In this document: one piece after another, positions 10,230-21,600 of the stretch
How the letters are laid out: the number at the start of each line of letters is the position of its first letter
How positions within the stretch are numbered: the first letter of the stretch is position 1
Origin: Fragilaria crotonensis
Taxonomy: Eukaryota; Bacillariophyta; Fragilariophyceae; Fragilariales; Fragilariaceae
Reading direction: 5' to 3'
Assembly: GCA_022925895.1 (NCBI GenBank)
Contig: JAKSYS010000183.1
Span: 30,056-94,055, forward strand
DNA: 64,000 nucleotides
Program-made: the position numbers and the translations under genes
The notes under the pieces: generated by a model
The model's database searches: none
What the model was told of the DNA's origin: nothing
What the model saw: the letters and a program-made list of their open reading frames with translations, nothing else

Positions 10230-11156
10230 GTTAGATTGCGCCTGACTTGATTCCACGCTACTTTTCCACAGTGTCCTCTCACAACTCTCCGTATGTAACA
10301 CCACTTTAGAAGTGCTTTGAACCGATAATCGTATCTTGTACTACTTGTACTCCGGAATGCTCCCAGTATCAGATGCTCGACACGAAATTGCTGCGTTAAG
10401 AAGCCTCCAGTTTCACAACCGTGTCTTGAATATGTTTTTTATGTGAAGGCGAACGAGAAGTTGCATCAACAAAGATCCTGCATACTCTTCGTGCACTTGA
10501 TACAGTCACTTCAAGAAAAGGAGAATCTTACAGATCTTGTTGCATAATCTCCAACGAGTGAAGGTTCGGATTTGAGGTCAAGGTCGATGTTCGCTCTGAC
10601 GTTGTTGGTCGTTTGGAACACACACTCGCACTGAATCTCCACTCCGAACTGAAAAAGGGCACGCGACACGGCATTATCTCGGGGGCTTTTCACTTACATC
10701 GTAGTGAACAATGTGAGTTTACTGTTCGGCTTCTGAAGTTGGGAGTTGAATCACCGTAATGTTCTGGCCTCACATCAGCCAAACGTCGCACGATTTATCA
10801 TACCAGGTACCGATTTGGTCCTGTATGCCTGGTACAATCGTATCGCGTTCGTTCCTTGTTATTATTTGGCATCCACCATCAGCTGCAACGAATGCGAATG
10901 CGAATGCGAATGCGAATGCGAAGCTTCGCATTTCAGTTCACGCATGGCTCTTCAGGTTCAAGGAGCTGGTCATCATGGCCCGGCTTTGACGGCGGAACAC
11001 GTGGTCAAAGGGGCTTATCAAAATGCACTGATTGTTGTCCTCCGAGGTGTGTCATGCCGACCCCCCGGCCCCCGCCCACCAAACTATGTATGATATGCAT
11101 ACATGTGTATGATACAGGATGAGAAAAGCCACTCTTTCGCGACAACATACAGCACT
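10230..11156. promoter_or_regulatory. Upstream region of C1 with repeated cassette
   Basis: It contains the family upstream block (CACTTTAGAAGTG near 10304) and the repeated intergenic cassette (about 10480-10820), with a weaker form of the inverted repeat near 10706. A hexanucleotide array (GAATGC, about five units) lies at 10888-10920. No divergent partner gene is present here. The TTA cluster of transposons begins at 11157. Confidence 0.45.
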
Positions 11157-11159
11157 TTA

Positions 11160-11937
11160 GGCCGGTGCTTACAGCAAACGAAACGTCCCGCAAAACAGAA
11201 CGCCGCGTCTATTCCGGGGAAAAATGGTCCTTACAGCCCCCAAAACTGCCCCCGAATGGCGCGCGCGTTTCGGGAATCCGGGTAATTTTGATCGAAACCA
11301 CAGAACGCCGCGGGCGTTCTGTGTGAAAGCCGGGTTCGCACGAAACGCAACAACCGAGTTTGTGTATGAAGTGCTACGTAATTAGAACTCGGACTAAATG
11401 GGACCAGACATGGGACGGTGTGGTACTACAGTATGCTGTGCCAATGGAGTACAATGCGAGTTGCGGTGCGCGGGCAGGCGGCTATTCTTGTCTTCGGAAC
11501 TCATCTGATTGTCACCGATAACCGCATCCGATAGATAAGCTCGTCGTTTGATCCGAGACGGCGAATCGTAGCATCCGAACGAAACGAGCGCCTGCCTTTC
11601 TTTCACGAGCCGCGGCATGTCTGTCGAGTGCTTCTTGCGGTTTTTTGGCCCATTTGCTCATGGCGGCAAATTTGTTCGACGAACGAAGTGACAAGCGACA
11701 AACGAGACGACTGATACACATGATACCTTTAGTACATTTTTAACGCAACTACATTCAACGCCTGATTTCTTTTACACTTATTCATGTCAGTATAGTATAC
11801 ATAAAATGCTCTCCGATTCTGCGGTTTTGTGGTTATTTCTAGGGAGTACGCCTGTAAGGACCATATTTCACGTTTTCACGGAACAGTACGTGACGTCCGT
11901 TCTGCTGAAAACGTTTCGTTCGCTGCAAGCACCGGCC
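11160..11937. mobile_element. Harbinger-like MITE alpha (778 bp, TTA duplication)
   Basis: Inverted termini start GGCCGGTGCTTACAGC (left) and GGCCGGTGCTTGCAGC (right, reversed) and match for about 27 bases with few differences. It is flanked by TTA at 11157-11159 and 11938-11940. The termini resemble those of the element at 1322-2729, so both likely belong to one family. No transposase was found. The right-hand TTA is also the left flank of the next element. Confidence 0.85.
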
Positions 11938-12053
11938 TTAGGCCCGTTCCAATCGCTGCAGATTCAGCCGCAAAATCAGCCGCAGATTGCATTCGTATGA
12001 GTCAAACTTTTCTGCGGCTGATTTTTCAGAGCTGCGGCTGAATAACCTCCAGG

Positions 12054-12413
12054 CAGGCTGTGTTATTTGGGGAAAGTTCCCCAAAACACCAAAATAACTT
12101 ATTTCGGGACATTTTTGAAACTTATTTTGGGAACTTTAATTGGGAACATTACAGTACACAGTACAGTGAGAGTCCTACGTGATTCCTACGTGGATCGTCA
12201 CTACATCGATGATATCATACAGTAAAACAGTAATTCAGTACTACTTTGACCGAGTCGCCAGTACGACGCCAGTCCAAAAAAGATTCGGGCGATGGCCAGT
12301 TGATCTCTACTGAATCCTACGTATTCTACACGGTTTAAATCGGGAACTTTTAAAATGTTTAATTGGGAACAAATTCCCAAAATAAGAAAAAGTTCCCAAA
12401 ATAACACAGCCTG
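12054..12413. mobile_element. hAT-like MITE nested in the Harbinger element (360 bp, 8-bp duplication)
   Basis: Inverted termini CAGGCTGTGTTATTT match at both ends. The eight-base duplication CCTCCAGG lies at 12046-12053 and 12414-12421. An 8-bp duplication and a CAGG start fit the hAT superfamily. It is too short for a transposase, and the inner sequence repeats GGGAAC/GTTCCC motifs. Confidence 0.8.
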
Positions 12414-12450
12414 CCTCCAGGCAATCCTTGGGAGGTTTTTCAGCCGCAAT

Positions 12451-12527
12451 TCAGCCGCAGAATTTTAGGTGTTCTCAAATCAGCCGCAGAATTTTAGGTG
12501 TTCTCAAATCAGCCACAGAATTTAAGG
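12451..12527. repeat. 29-bp tandem repeat, about 2.6 units
   Basis: Units beginning TCAGCCGCAGAATTTTAGG start at 12451, 12480 and 12509, the last partial and mutated. AGCCGCA motifs also occur in both ends of the Harbinger element, so this may be a subterminal transposase-binding array. Confidence 0.6.
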
Positions 12528-13250
12528 TGCACAACAATCTTGGATTTGCTGTCCCATACCACACCAACAAGCAATGAGTGGCGGCAGCAGCATGTTGTCA
12601 TCCTCCCTGCTGGAAGAATTGGATGACTTGGATTTGTGCATTCTTCTCCTTCTACTACATACACTGGAGGGTGATTTAATTGTTCTCAGAGCAAATCTCA
12701 TCGCAGCAAGGGAACGGATTAGAAGGGAAGACTTCACGGAGAAGCGTGCGAAGCCCAATGTTGCGATGCGACAATCTTTTGATCAAATCATTCAAGTGCT
12801 GTCACCCATTCATTTTCGCAGAATGTTTAGGATGAATCGATGATCTTTTGACAGACTTTGTGAATGCATCATCGCCAAGGTTGGAGAGACTACATTTAAG
12901 TCGCAAGAGTGGCTGCTTTCCCATGAAGCTACGAGAACGTCAACGTACCACGCGACCAATGCCCTGAGAGGTATTCTATCAGGGGAAGTTAAAATTGCAA
13001 TTATGCTACGCCTTATGGCTGGAGCCAGTTATCTTGATGTCCTGCTCACATACGGTATCTCAACTGCTTCTGTGTATTTGGTGTTCCACGAAGCACTTGC
13101 CTGGATACCCTCGACGTTTCAATTTTCTTTCGTGAAATGGATTGTTTCTAAAGACGAAGCCGCTCTGAACAGTGTTGCAGAAGGATTCTTGTCAGCAAGT
13201 GGTGGGGTTTCAGGAAGTGCATTGGTGCTTTAGATGGCGTCGCCATTATA

Positions 13251-15053
13251 TACTAAACTCTTCTATACATGTTTATAACCGGCGATCTATTTCTAGGTCG
13301 ATTCATTTCATGTTGCTAGCCTCAAAGGGCGGGCGAATTGGTTAGGGACAGAACAAGATAAAGTTGCAATAGCAGAGCTATACGACAGCAGACAGGATGA
13401 AAACATGGCGAAAGCGAACGCGTGCGCATAGTGGACACACGGAGGAGGAAAAGAAGCGATGTTCAGAGAATTCGCAGCAGTAGAGTAGAATCAGGATGAC
13501 GAGGAGGGAAAGAAGCCCGTGATAGGAAGTTGGAGCTGTAACAGCGGGTCCGCGGAGCGGAGAGCAGACGCCAAGGAAGGCACGGACAAAGAGATGGGAG
13601 GATCCGCACCAAGAGGAGGGGAAGCATAGGGAAAATAAGTCGATAAAAGTTGTTGGCGCGTCCCGGTTGCAGAGGAGTGGGAGGTGGCAAGGCGCGCAAG
13701 ACGAAGCCATCGTTTGCGTTGTCGGGGGGGCTGACGGAGTCTGTCTTCCAGGGGTAGAGTAAAATAACTCTGTAGTATTGGCGAGAATGTTGACTTCAGG
13801 GAGTAGAGTTGGGAGATGGCGTGATTTAGTGAAGCATGGACAATGGCAAGACTATCGGAGCCGACTTCATGAAGCACTGCATTCCTCCTTTTCCAGATGG
13901 CCAGAGAGTAGTCTTGAACAGCCAGAATCACATCAGACAGTGAGGGTTCGGTGCGTTTTCGACTATTAGTCTATTAGTCGAGACTTGCACTGGCGACGAG
14001 GCAGCGGCAGAACCCCATTCTAGGCTAACAAAGCCACGGGAGAAGTTTAACCAACCGATTGCATGTTGTCGATACAGTGCGCGGTCAGCATAAAAAGGAG
14101 CGCTGGGACGATCAGCTTCTGTTGGTGCGAGGAGGCTCGACGATACCGCAAAGGATGCAGGATTGAGAGTCCAGTCTCGAATGGCTCGAAGGAGAGTAGA
14201 GCCGCGTTCGCCATAGTCCGCAAGAACCTTGCGTAGGGGAATCATGGCATAATACCGAAATGCAAGAGCACGAGGTTCGACACATGTGAGCATATGTAGA
14301 AAGTCCTCCGCTTCTGCGCAGTAGGGGCATTGACGCGCAATCTCCAAATTGGACCCGCCGCTTCCAAATTTCGCACGCTGAGATCCGAGGTTAAGCCAAT
14401 TGTGAACCAGCTTCGAGCGGGTGACGGGGTTTACAAGGGCAGGGCGTCGAGCACCCTGCATGAAGGAGTCCCATGCAATGGATTCCCAGATTTGATTGGT
14501 CCATTTGTACTTGGCTTGCAGAAATGCACGGTGGCGAGCCAAACAGATGGACTCACGGAGGCGAGCAATGTAATGCGACGAGATGACTTGCCCAGAGTAT
14601 CGGACAGCAACAGAGAGTGTTCGAGGGATAAGAGGAATGGAAAGAGTGCGCTGTGCAGCATTGCCTGATTGTTGTTTCAGCTGATCAGTAGCCATCGTAT
14701 CGCACAGAACGTTTAGCTGTGCGGGAAACGGCAGGTCGTCAAAGGCCGTGGAGTCATCCTGGTGGTTGGGAACATGAGTAAGGCGAAAATGCTTCAAAAC
14801 GTAGTGAGCGGAGCTCATTGTAGACAGAAGATCGGCGTGGTTGGGAAAGCGTCGTATGGGAATCAGATCGCGAAGCAGCTTGACGTTGCTGATGGCGCTG
14901 GTGCTGTCAACATACAGACGAAAGTTACATTGAATGTCCACCTGGTGGTAGGTGGCGAATTCGTTGACATAAAGAGTGAGAGATGCAATCGCAGCAGCTT
15001 CGCTGCGAAGCGAGCTCTGGCACCGATGCCATCCGTCAACAGGACCAGAGTTC
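13251..15053 (-). mobile_element. 5'-truncated LINE fragment with RNase H (about 1.8 kb)
   Basis: It is flanked by a perfect 15-bp duplication (GGCGTCGCCATTATA at 13236-13250 and 15054-15068). The minus-strand content is the 3' part of a LINE polyprotein, and the 5' end stops abruptly inside the RNase H domain, as expected of truncated reverse transcription. No clear poly(A) is seen at the 3' end (near 13251). Confidence 0.85.
13491..15053 (-). pseudogene. LINE ORF2 C-terminus: RNase H plus Cys-rich region, frameshifted
   Basis: The reading begins NSGPVDGWHRCQSSLRSE, typical of the RNase H fold (Glu in RSEAAAIA). It continues with the Asp of YVDSTSAI and HVPNHQDD. A zinc-binding-like CPYCAEAEDFLHMLTC follows near 14310. 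Around 13930 the coding sequence shifts frame and continues (ILAVQDYSLAIWKRRN) to 13491. The reverse transcriptase part is missing by truncation. Confidence 0.75.
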
Positions 15054-16003
15054 GGCGTCGCCATTATAATTAAGTGTCCAGCCAGTTGCAAGCAACCTAA
15101 TCAGTGACCCAGGAAACTACTTTTGCAGAAAGGGGTTTTATGCTTTGAACGTACAGGCCATCTGTGACAAATCACGACGTGTGCTGTGGATGAGTGCAGG
15201 TCATAAGGGTTCTACAGATGATTCTACTGCTTTTCTTGAAACGCAACTCTTCAAGATTCTCGAGGACAGTTCCGATTGGCTTCACGAGAAAGGATATTTC
15301 TTGGTTGGTGATTCTGCGTACCCATTGATGGGTCACCTCATGGTTCCATACTCTGATGCCAAGTCCCTTTCTCCCGAAGATGCCTTCAATTTTTGGCATT
15401 CCAACAGCCGAATCCAAATCGAATGTACGTTTGGCGAAGTTGTGATGCGCTGGGGAATTCTATGGAGGAAGCTGCTTTTTGACATTCAAGATGTCGGCAA
15501 GGTAGTAACTGCAGCAATGCTCCTTCATAATTTCTTACTAATTGACGAACGAGAATCCGATCTTGGTTTCAATTCTGAAGATGCAGATTACTTTCGCAAC
15601 TTCTCCCTCCGTGAACTAGATGAGCGTGCTGTCGTGTCGAGTAAGGCACCATCTGCAGTGGCAACAGCAGTCTGGGTCATTGCGAGGGTCGTCAAACACC
15701 TGCAAGGGGGGTGGCATTTCAAGATCAGCATCCATCGTTGTTGCTTTTTGTGCATTTGTGGCGTTACAGCGAGTGCATAGATCTGTGCATAGTACATTCT
15801 GCTCCTCGGAGGGAGTTCAAGATATATTCTGTTTGCTTGTCAGAAGAGAATAACACTCCAGTTCACATCTTGGTCAAATTCTGCGGAGTCCTCTTTTCAG
15901 TGTTTCCAACCGTCATAACGAATCAGCCGCAAAAACGGCGTGCAAAGCGTGCGGTTGCAAGTGATTTTTGCGGCTAAACCTGCAGCGATTGGAAAGGGCC
16001 TTA

Positions 16004-16761
16004 GAGCATGCGCACCGGTAGCGCTATTTTGTAGCGTCTTTAGAAACTTAAGGTGTCTTTAGAAACCTATTTTGGATATTTCGGAAATGTCCTGTGTGGG
16101 TCCTATCCCACACCTGTAACGCTATTTTTTGTCAGATTCAAAAACTGGCGCGGACCCGTGCCCAAAATTACAAAGGTCTGACCCGCGCCCGCGCCTAATT
16201 ACGAAGTATGATCCATACTTCACTCCGTTCTTAAAAATTATAGTGGGCACTGTCGTCTCTCGACGTATCTTGTCTCGAACTTTTATGAGGAGAACCACTA
16301 CAGGAGCAGAAGACAATGGGGTATTGTACCTGGTTTGCGTGCAAAATGTATGCCAAACTTCAGGGCTGAAGACATTGTCGTCGAATATACAGGAGGAAAA
16401 GAACATCCATGTTGATTGGTGTCATTTTTTGTTTTTTGTTTCCTTCCCAAGATATGACATACGGCGCACGATCGCACGATCGCACGATCGATGGAAGCAA
16501 GTCAATCGAAGTGATCAAATAGAGGAAATGCTGCAATCGAACTAATCGAATAGGACATATTTCGACACGCTGCAATCTGACATTTGGTGACCAAACGCTA
16601 TTCCAATGTCCACATGTGGACGTTGGAATAGCGTTTGGTCAGAAAATTGCGTCGCAAAAGTTACAATGTAGCGTATCAGGCCCAACCGGTGGTTATAATT
16701 TTACGATTTTTCGGTCAGATCTGACAGAAATCAGAAAATAGCGTTACCGGTGCGCATGCTC
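16004..16761. mobile_element. TTA-type MITE gamma (758 bp)
   Basis: Inverted termini GAGCATGCGCACCGGTA are followed by CGCTATTTT at both ends with few changes. TTA flanks lie at 16001-16003 and 16762-16764. No transposase is present. It contains a triple GCACGATC repeat near 16465-16490 and a long palindrome at 16588-16641. A 138-residue open frame inside has no recognisable features and is not called a gene. Confidence 0.8.
16588..16641. repeat. 54-bp near-perfect palindrome
   Basis: Arms of 27 bases (TGACCAAACGCTATTCCAA... and its reverse complement) pair with one mismatch and essentially no loop. Transcribed on either strand it would form a long hairpin. Confidence 0.85.
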
Positions 16762-16764
16762 TTA

Positions 16765-17301
16765 TCTGTGGTAACAGGTAAGACAGCAGGGGTTCCTATG
16801 GGTCGAGTATGCATAACCCCTGCGGCTGTGCTTAAAAATAGATTTTTGATTTGGCATATGTTTATATGGTATATACCGTAGTACTGGTACTTGTACGTGT
16901 CTGCAAGGTGTAGAAGTGAATTGAAACCTACGCTGCACTGGACTGAGATGCCATCGTTGTACTGTGCTACCGTGAGGTCATCCATCGAAATGTGAAACAT
17001 GATACGCTGTACTGACCGGTCTCTAACTAATTTCGTACGAACTACGCGACAAATGAGCTCTGGAATGTCAAATGCCATTTCTGACACGTTCGACGAGTGT
17101 GTCGTTCATATGCATACGATCGAATGCCGAATTTACTGTACCTGGTAGCTTATAATTTCTCAGAACGTACTTTGTGTGAAGCCTTCCTACAGTAATTTTC
17201 TTACAGTACTACGTACTACATCCTACGATTAGAGTATCATCTCCGGTGATAGTCTCAATTAAGTGTAATGAGCGATGAGCGATGAAAGATTCGGCCATTT
17301 T
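16765..17301. other. 3' flank of gene D, nothing recognised
   Basis: Between the MITE chain and the copia element. No gene, element terminus or tandem repeat was recognised. Open frames on the minus strand are short and featureless. Confidence 0.4.
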
Positions 17302-17316
17302 TCAGAGAGGAGGGGC
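17302..17316 (-). other. Detached last codons of gene D
   Basis: Read leftward and joined across the copia element (through the duplicated GTCTG), these bases would continue D as Ala-Pro-Pro-Leu-stop. The original stop is TGA at 17304-17302. They are now 4.9 kb away from the rest of D. Confidence 0.75.
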
Positions 17317-17321
17317 GTCTG

Positions 17322-17653
17322 TGTTGGGAAAGAACAACCGATTACGCGCGACATCGCACCTCCGGGTGCAAATGAGGTTGCGAAAGAACAAGTAAAAGGT
17401 AAAGACGAGATACGTGACCTAACGTGGGCCGACATAGTGAAAATGCCCCCGCGTGAAACGAAGCAGAACGTACTACGAGGAAGAGAAGGTAAAAAAAGGA
17501 TAAGTTTCGAGCGCACTTTCTCGCAACAATCCCGTTAGTAGAACCGAAGTTTGATTGACTTCCGACTGCTATCAACATTGTCTACACCGCCTGGAAAAGC
17601 AATAAGGAGTTAAACGCTCCATCATATTGTAGGCGGAATAGCTATTTGCAACA
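17322..17653 (+). repeat. 5' LTR of the first copia element
   Basis: 332 bp with TG...CA ends. An open frame runs through most of it and, in the 3' copy, is continuous with pol. Confidence 0.9.
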
Positions 17654-17735
17654 TTGTTGCGAGAAAGGTACAATTCCTGTATTTATACATCAGACGCATT
17701 TTCACTAACGTATCGTTCCTGCCCAAACCCGATTA

Positions 17736-18095
17736 ATGGAAGACAGAAGCTTCGAAGAGCTTGTTGAGGAACTACGAGAACTGAAGATCAAGGAAGCAGA
17801 GCTTACCGTCAGAATCGAGCACGCAAGACTAGCAAGAACAGAGAGGGCCGTCGCAACAACCGCTCCACCGCTCGAACGTACGTTTTTCACAAACGGTTTC
17901 AGGCCGGGCGATCGCGTTCGCGTCACGAACAAGGTACGGAAGCCAGCAACTGCGGGGCCAACGTGGACCGAAGCTAGGGAGCGCCTGGCCACAGTAACAA
18001 GGGTCATTCCCGATCAGGTTCACATTCTAACGGACAACGGAACCAAGACCTGGCGAGCCCCAAATAACCTGAAGCAGATATTCGACTCGCACTAG
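17736..18095 (+). CDS. Copia leader protein (119 aa) with coiled-coil start and SH3-like segment
   Basis: The reading frame is intact (MEDRSFEELVEELRELKIKE). The first 45 residues are charged and heptad-like, probably a coiled coil. The rest (FRPGDRVRVTNKVRKPAT...TDNGTKTWRAPNNL) resembles a small beta-barrel found in diatom copia elements, from memory of the family. It lies just before the Gag start. Its role in the element is unknown. Confidence 0.55.
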   Translation: MEDRSFEELVEELRELKIKEAELTVRIEHARLARTERAVATTAPPLERTFFTNGFRPGDRVRVTNKVRKPATAGPTWTEARERLATVTRVIPDQVHILTDNGTKTWRAPNNLKQIFDSH

Positions 18096-18100
18096 CCAGC

Positions 18101-18615
18101 ATGAGCAGCAACAGCAGTACCGCTGCCGACACCACCACCAGCGGTCTAACAACCGACACTGGACGAAGCAACCCCCCGGGGCGGACGGGAGGCCGCGGCA
18201 GAGGGCGCGGAGGCAGAGGAGGCGGACGCGGACACGCTCGCTCCACCGCTTCCAGGCCCAGGAGTAGCGGTTTCAAAGGCACGACCCCGGAGATGAACGG
18301 GAACGTTTTTGAGTGTTATGATGAGCAGACGGATCGTAGGCAGTACATGAAAACGCTCGAGGCTTTGGAGGGATACGCGAAGAAGACCCTTAAATACGCC
18401 GAAGACCTGTCCCCACTCTTCGCATCCGAGATGAAGCTACCTGTACTGGAGAAACCAGCGAGGCCAGGTGAAGAGGCTGACGAAACGGACATCGCAATTT
18501 GGAACGAGGACGTTCGCGACTATGCGAAGAGGAAGCGCGTTCTCCGAGGGAACCTCGCTGCGATCCACGCGGTTATTTGGGGACAGTGTAGCGAATCCAT
18601 GAAGGCGAAAGGCCT
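18101..18615 (+). pseudogene. Gag N-terminal fragment of the copia element
   Basis: It begins with a Ser/Thr-rich start and an RGRGGRGGGRGHARS basic/glycine segment, then a Gag-like body (FECYDEQTDRRQYMKTLEAL, WGQCSESMKAKG). It is cut at about 18615, where it joins pol out of frame. No zinc knuckle remains. Confidence 0.75.
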
Positions 18616-21600
18616 GACATTGCTACCCTCAAGGGCAAGACCACACGTGCCGGCACCGCCACGCACACGCCTGCGTTCGAATCCGTTCCTCTGCCCCCTC
18701 CGGTGCTCGAACACCACCGCGACGTCGTACTGTGCGTTGATTTTTTCTTTGTCCAAGGCCATCCGTTTCTTCACACCATCTCGCGCAACATCCAGTTCCG
18801 CACAGTCAGCTCCGTCCCTGACCGCACACATTCTACAATGGTGAAAGAAATCCAGGCCATCCTCCGCCTCTACGCCGACCGCGGTTTCCGCGTGCGCACC
18901 CTCCATGTTGATCACGAGTTCGCCTGCGTCCGCAACGACATCTCACCAGTTCACCTTGACGTCGTCGCCCCCGACAGCCACGTTGGGGAAATTGAGCGCT
19001 CCGTTTGCACCGTGAAGGAGCGCCTCCGGTCCACCGTCCACGGTCTCCCTTTCAAGCGTTTGCCCAAGCTCATGATCGTCCACATGGTGGCCGACGCTGT
19101 ACGCTGCCTCAACATGTTCCCCGCCGACAACGGCGTCTCATCTTCCCTGAGCCCCCTTTCCATCGTGACCGGCGTCCCGCCTCCCGACTACGCGTCTCTT
19201 CGTCTCGAGTTTGGCTCCTATGTCCAACTTTTCCAAGACCATTCCCCGTCCAACACCATCGCTGCCCGCACCCTCGGCGCCATTGCCCTCACCCCGACTG
19301 GCAACGCGCACGGCGACTACCACTTCCTGTCGCTCGCGTCCGGTTGTCGTGTCTCCCGACACCGCTGGACCGCCCTCCCGATGACCGACATTGCTATCGC
19401 TCGTGTCGAGACCCTCGCCCTTCACGAAAAGCAGCCCCTCATTCAGGAGGATGGCCTCGTCGTTGAATGGCGCCCAAACCAGCCCGTTGACGTTGACGAA
19501 TACGACCGCGACTACGTTCCCCCCCTTCGCGATGATGTCGATGACCCCCTCCTCGCCGCCGATTATCCCCCCCTTGACCCGACCGAATTGGCTGATCTTC
19601 GCGCCGATGCTGCTCCTCTCGATGATGCCCCTTTTCCCGCCGTCGCGTTCGAGGACCAAGGAGCGCACATACCGCAGCCCGACGCTAACCCCGCCATCAA
19701 CAATCGGCAACAGGAACCCTATCCAGCGTTTGACGAAACCAACGAGCACAATGATTCATCTGCATCCTACGAGGAAGACGACGAGGAAGACGCCGACGAA
19801 CACACCTACGACGACACAAATGGGGACTACACAGCACAAGAAGACGACGAAGGCTACGAACAGGACCATGACGAACCACACGTCGACGCAGACGCAGATT
19901 TTAACCACGATGACGCCGCACTACTAGGAGACGACAACGACGCACACGACGGGCGCCTCCAAGATGATACGAACGCGGCGGAGCAAGGAGCGAACACGAC
20001 CACCGGTACGGACCAAGGAGCGGCTTTACAAGCCAGATACAACTTTCGGAACCGAGTTGACAGTACCGCCAGGCGATTCAGAACTGCCATGGATGAACCA
20101 TTCAACAACAAGTCGTACTTCCCGCCAACTCAGCTTTTATACGCTGGCGGCGACATTTTTTGCTACATCATGGACATGTGCGCGACTGACCCTGAGTTTG
20201 CCTACACCATGACACAGATGTCTGCCAATGCAGGGATAAAAAAGCACGGAAGAAAGGCAATGGAGGCTTTAATGGCCGAATTCGCTCAACTCGAGGACCT
20301 AACTGCCTACGAACCGCTTGACCCCACAAAGCTGACCAGGGCCCAAAGAAATCGGCCCTCAGAGCCATAAATCTGATCAAGGAGAAACGGTGCGGAAAGC
20401 TAAAAGGACGCACTGTTGCAGACGGACGAGCACAGAGGACACTGTACGACAAATCAGAAACTGCATCGCCAACGGTGGCTACGGACTCCCTCATGATATC
20501 GATTGCGTGCGACGCTCGAGAACGACGTGACGTTGGCACCGCCGATATCGCCGGGGCATATCTAAAAGCATACATGAAGGATTTTGTAATCATGAAGTAC
20601 ACGGGTGCGTCCGTAGACATATTATGTGAGATGAACCCCAGGTACAAGGTTTTTGTAACCGTCGAGAATGGGCAGAAGGTCATATACGTGCGACTCATCA
20701 AGGCCTTATATGGGTGCGTACAGTCTGCCCTCTTGTGGTACGAAATGTTTCATTCGTACCTTGCTGAAATTGGTTTTGAGTTGAACCCATATGATCCGTG
20801 CGTAGCAAACAAGATCATAAATGGTAAACAATGCACCATCGCGTGGTACGTCAACGACATGAAAATTTCACACGTCGACCCGAACGTTGTCACCGACGTG
20901 ATTGGACAGATCGAAGACCGTTTTGGGAAGATGACCGTCACCAGAGGTAAGGAGCACACGTTCCTTGGAATGAAGATTTTGTACAAGGAGAACGGAACTG
21001 CAGAGATCACAATGCGAGACTACTTGGAGGAAGCCATCGCAGACTCCGGGTTGGACATAACCAGGAGCGCTTCCACGCCGGCCAGGAGAGACTTGTTCGA
21101 GACCGATGCCACCGCACGGGCCCTAACGAAGAGGGACGCCGAGGTTTTTCATAGCGTGGCCGCCAAGCTTTTATACGTATCCATCCGTGCGCGCATGGAC
21201 ATACTGCTCCCCGTCATTTTTCTGTGCACGCGAGTGTCCAAAAGCACGGAGCAGGACCGGGCCAAGTTAAAGCGAGTGTTGGAGTACTTGAAGGGGACTC
21301 TACATCTCAAGTATACGATTGGCTCTGACGACATGGGAAAAATCAGGACCTGGGTGGACGCATCGTACGCAGTTCACCCCGATATGAAGAGCCACACCGG
21401 CGGCCTACTATCGTTCGGAACCGGCGGATTAGTCTGCAAGTCAGGCAAGCAGAAGCTTAACACCAAAAGTTCCACTGAAGCGGAGCTAGTCGGAGCCAGT
21501 GACTACTTGCCTAACTTGATATGGGTACAGAATTTCCTCAAAGGACAGGGATACAAGGTGACAGAGAGTACGCTACAACAGGACAACGAAAGTGCAATCA

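Larger units (their letters stand above)
12574..15780 (+). pseudogene. Harbinger DDE transposase, broken by stop, frameshifts and a LINE
   Basis: The reading resembles DDE_Tnp_4 transposases. An N-terminal part (12574-12840) ends at a TGA where Arg is expected. FDRLCECI and VKIAIMLRLMAGASYLDVL follow (12850-13060). The first catalytic Asp is in GALDGVAI, exactly where the LINE inserted. After the LINE the protein resumes (about 15103: DPGNYFCRKGFYALNVQAI), with the second Asp in GDSAYPL and the Glu in ECTFGEVV, then MLLHNFLL. Frame changes are needed near 13206 and 15100. All three acidic residues are visible, but the gene cannot be functional. Confidence 0.85.
11941..16000 (+). mobile_element. 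PIF/Harbinger DNA transposon beta, degenerate and carrying two nested insertions
   Basis: Inverted termini are GGCCCGTTCCAATCGCTG (left) and GGCCCTTTCCAATCGCTG (right, reversed), extending into GCAG and a diverged AGCCGCAAAA. It is flanked by TTA at 11938-11940 and 16001-16003. The internal gene is a recognisable Harbinger DDE transposase (12574-15780). Removing the hAT-like MITE (12054-12413) and the LINE (13251-15053) with their duplications leaves about 1.9 kb, a plausible size for a small Harbinger element. Confidence 0.85.

Noticed and set aside
10888-10920. GAATGC array as a possible CRISPR-like or telomeric repeat
   Set aside because: Six-base microsatellite of five units without spacers; not telomere sequence.
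16129-16545. 138-codon open frame in MITE gamma
   Set aside because: Low-complexity, featureless translation inside a non-autonomous element.
19391-19927. Thr/Pro-rich open frame overlapping the first copia's pol linker
   Set aside because: Shadow of the acidic linker in another frame.
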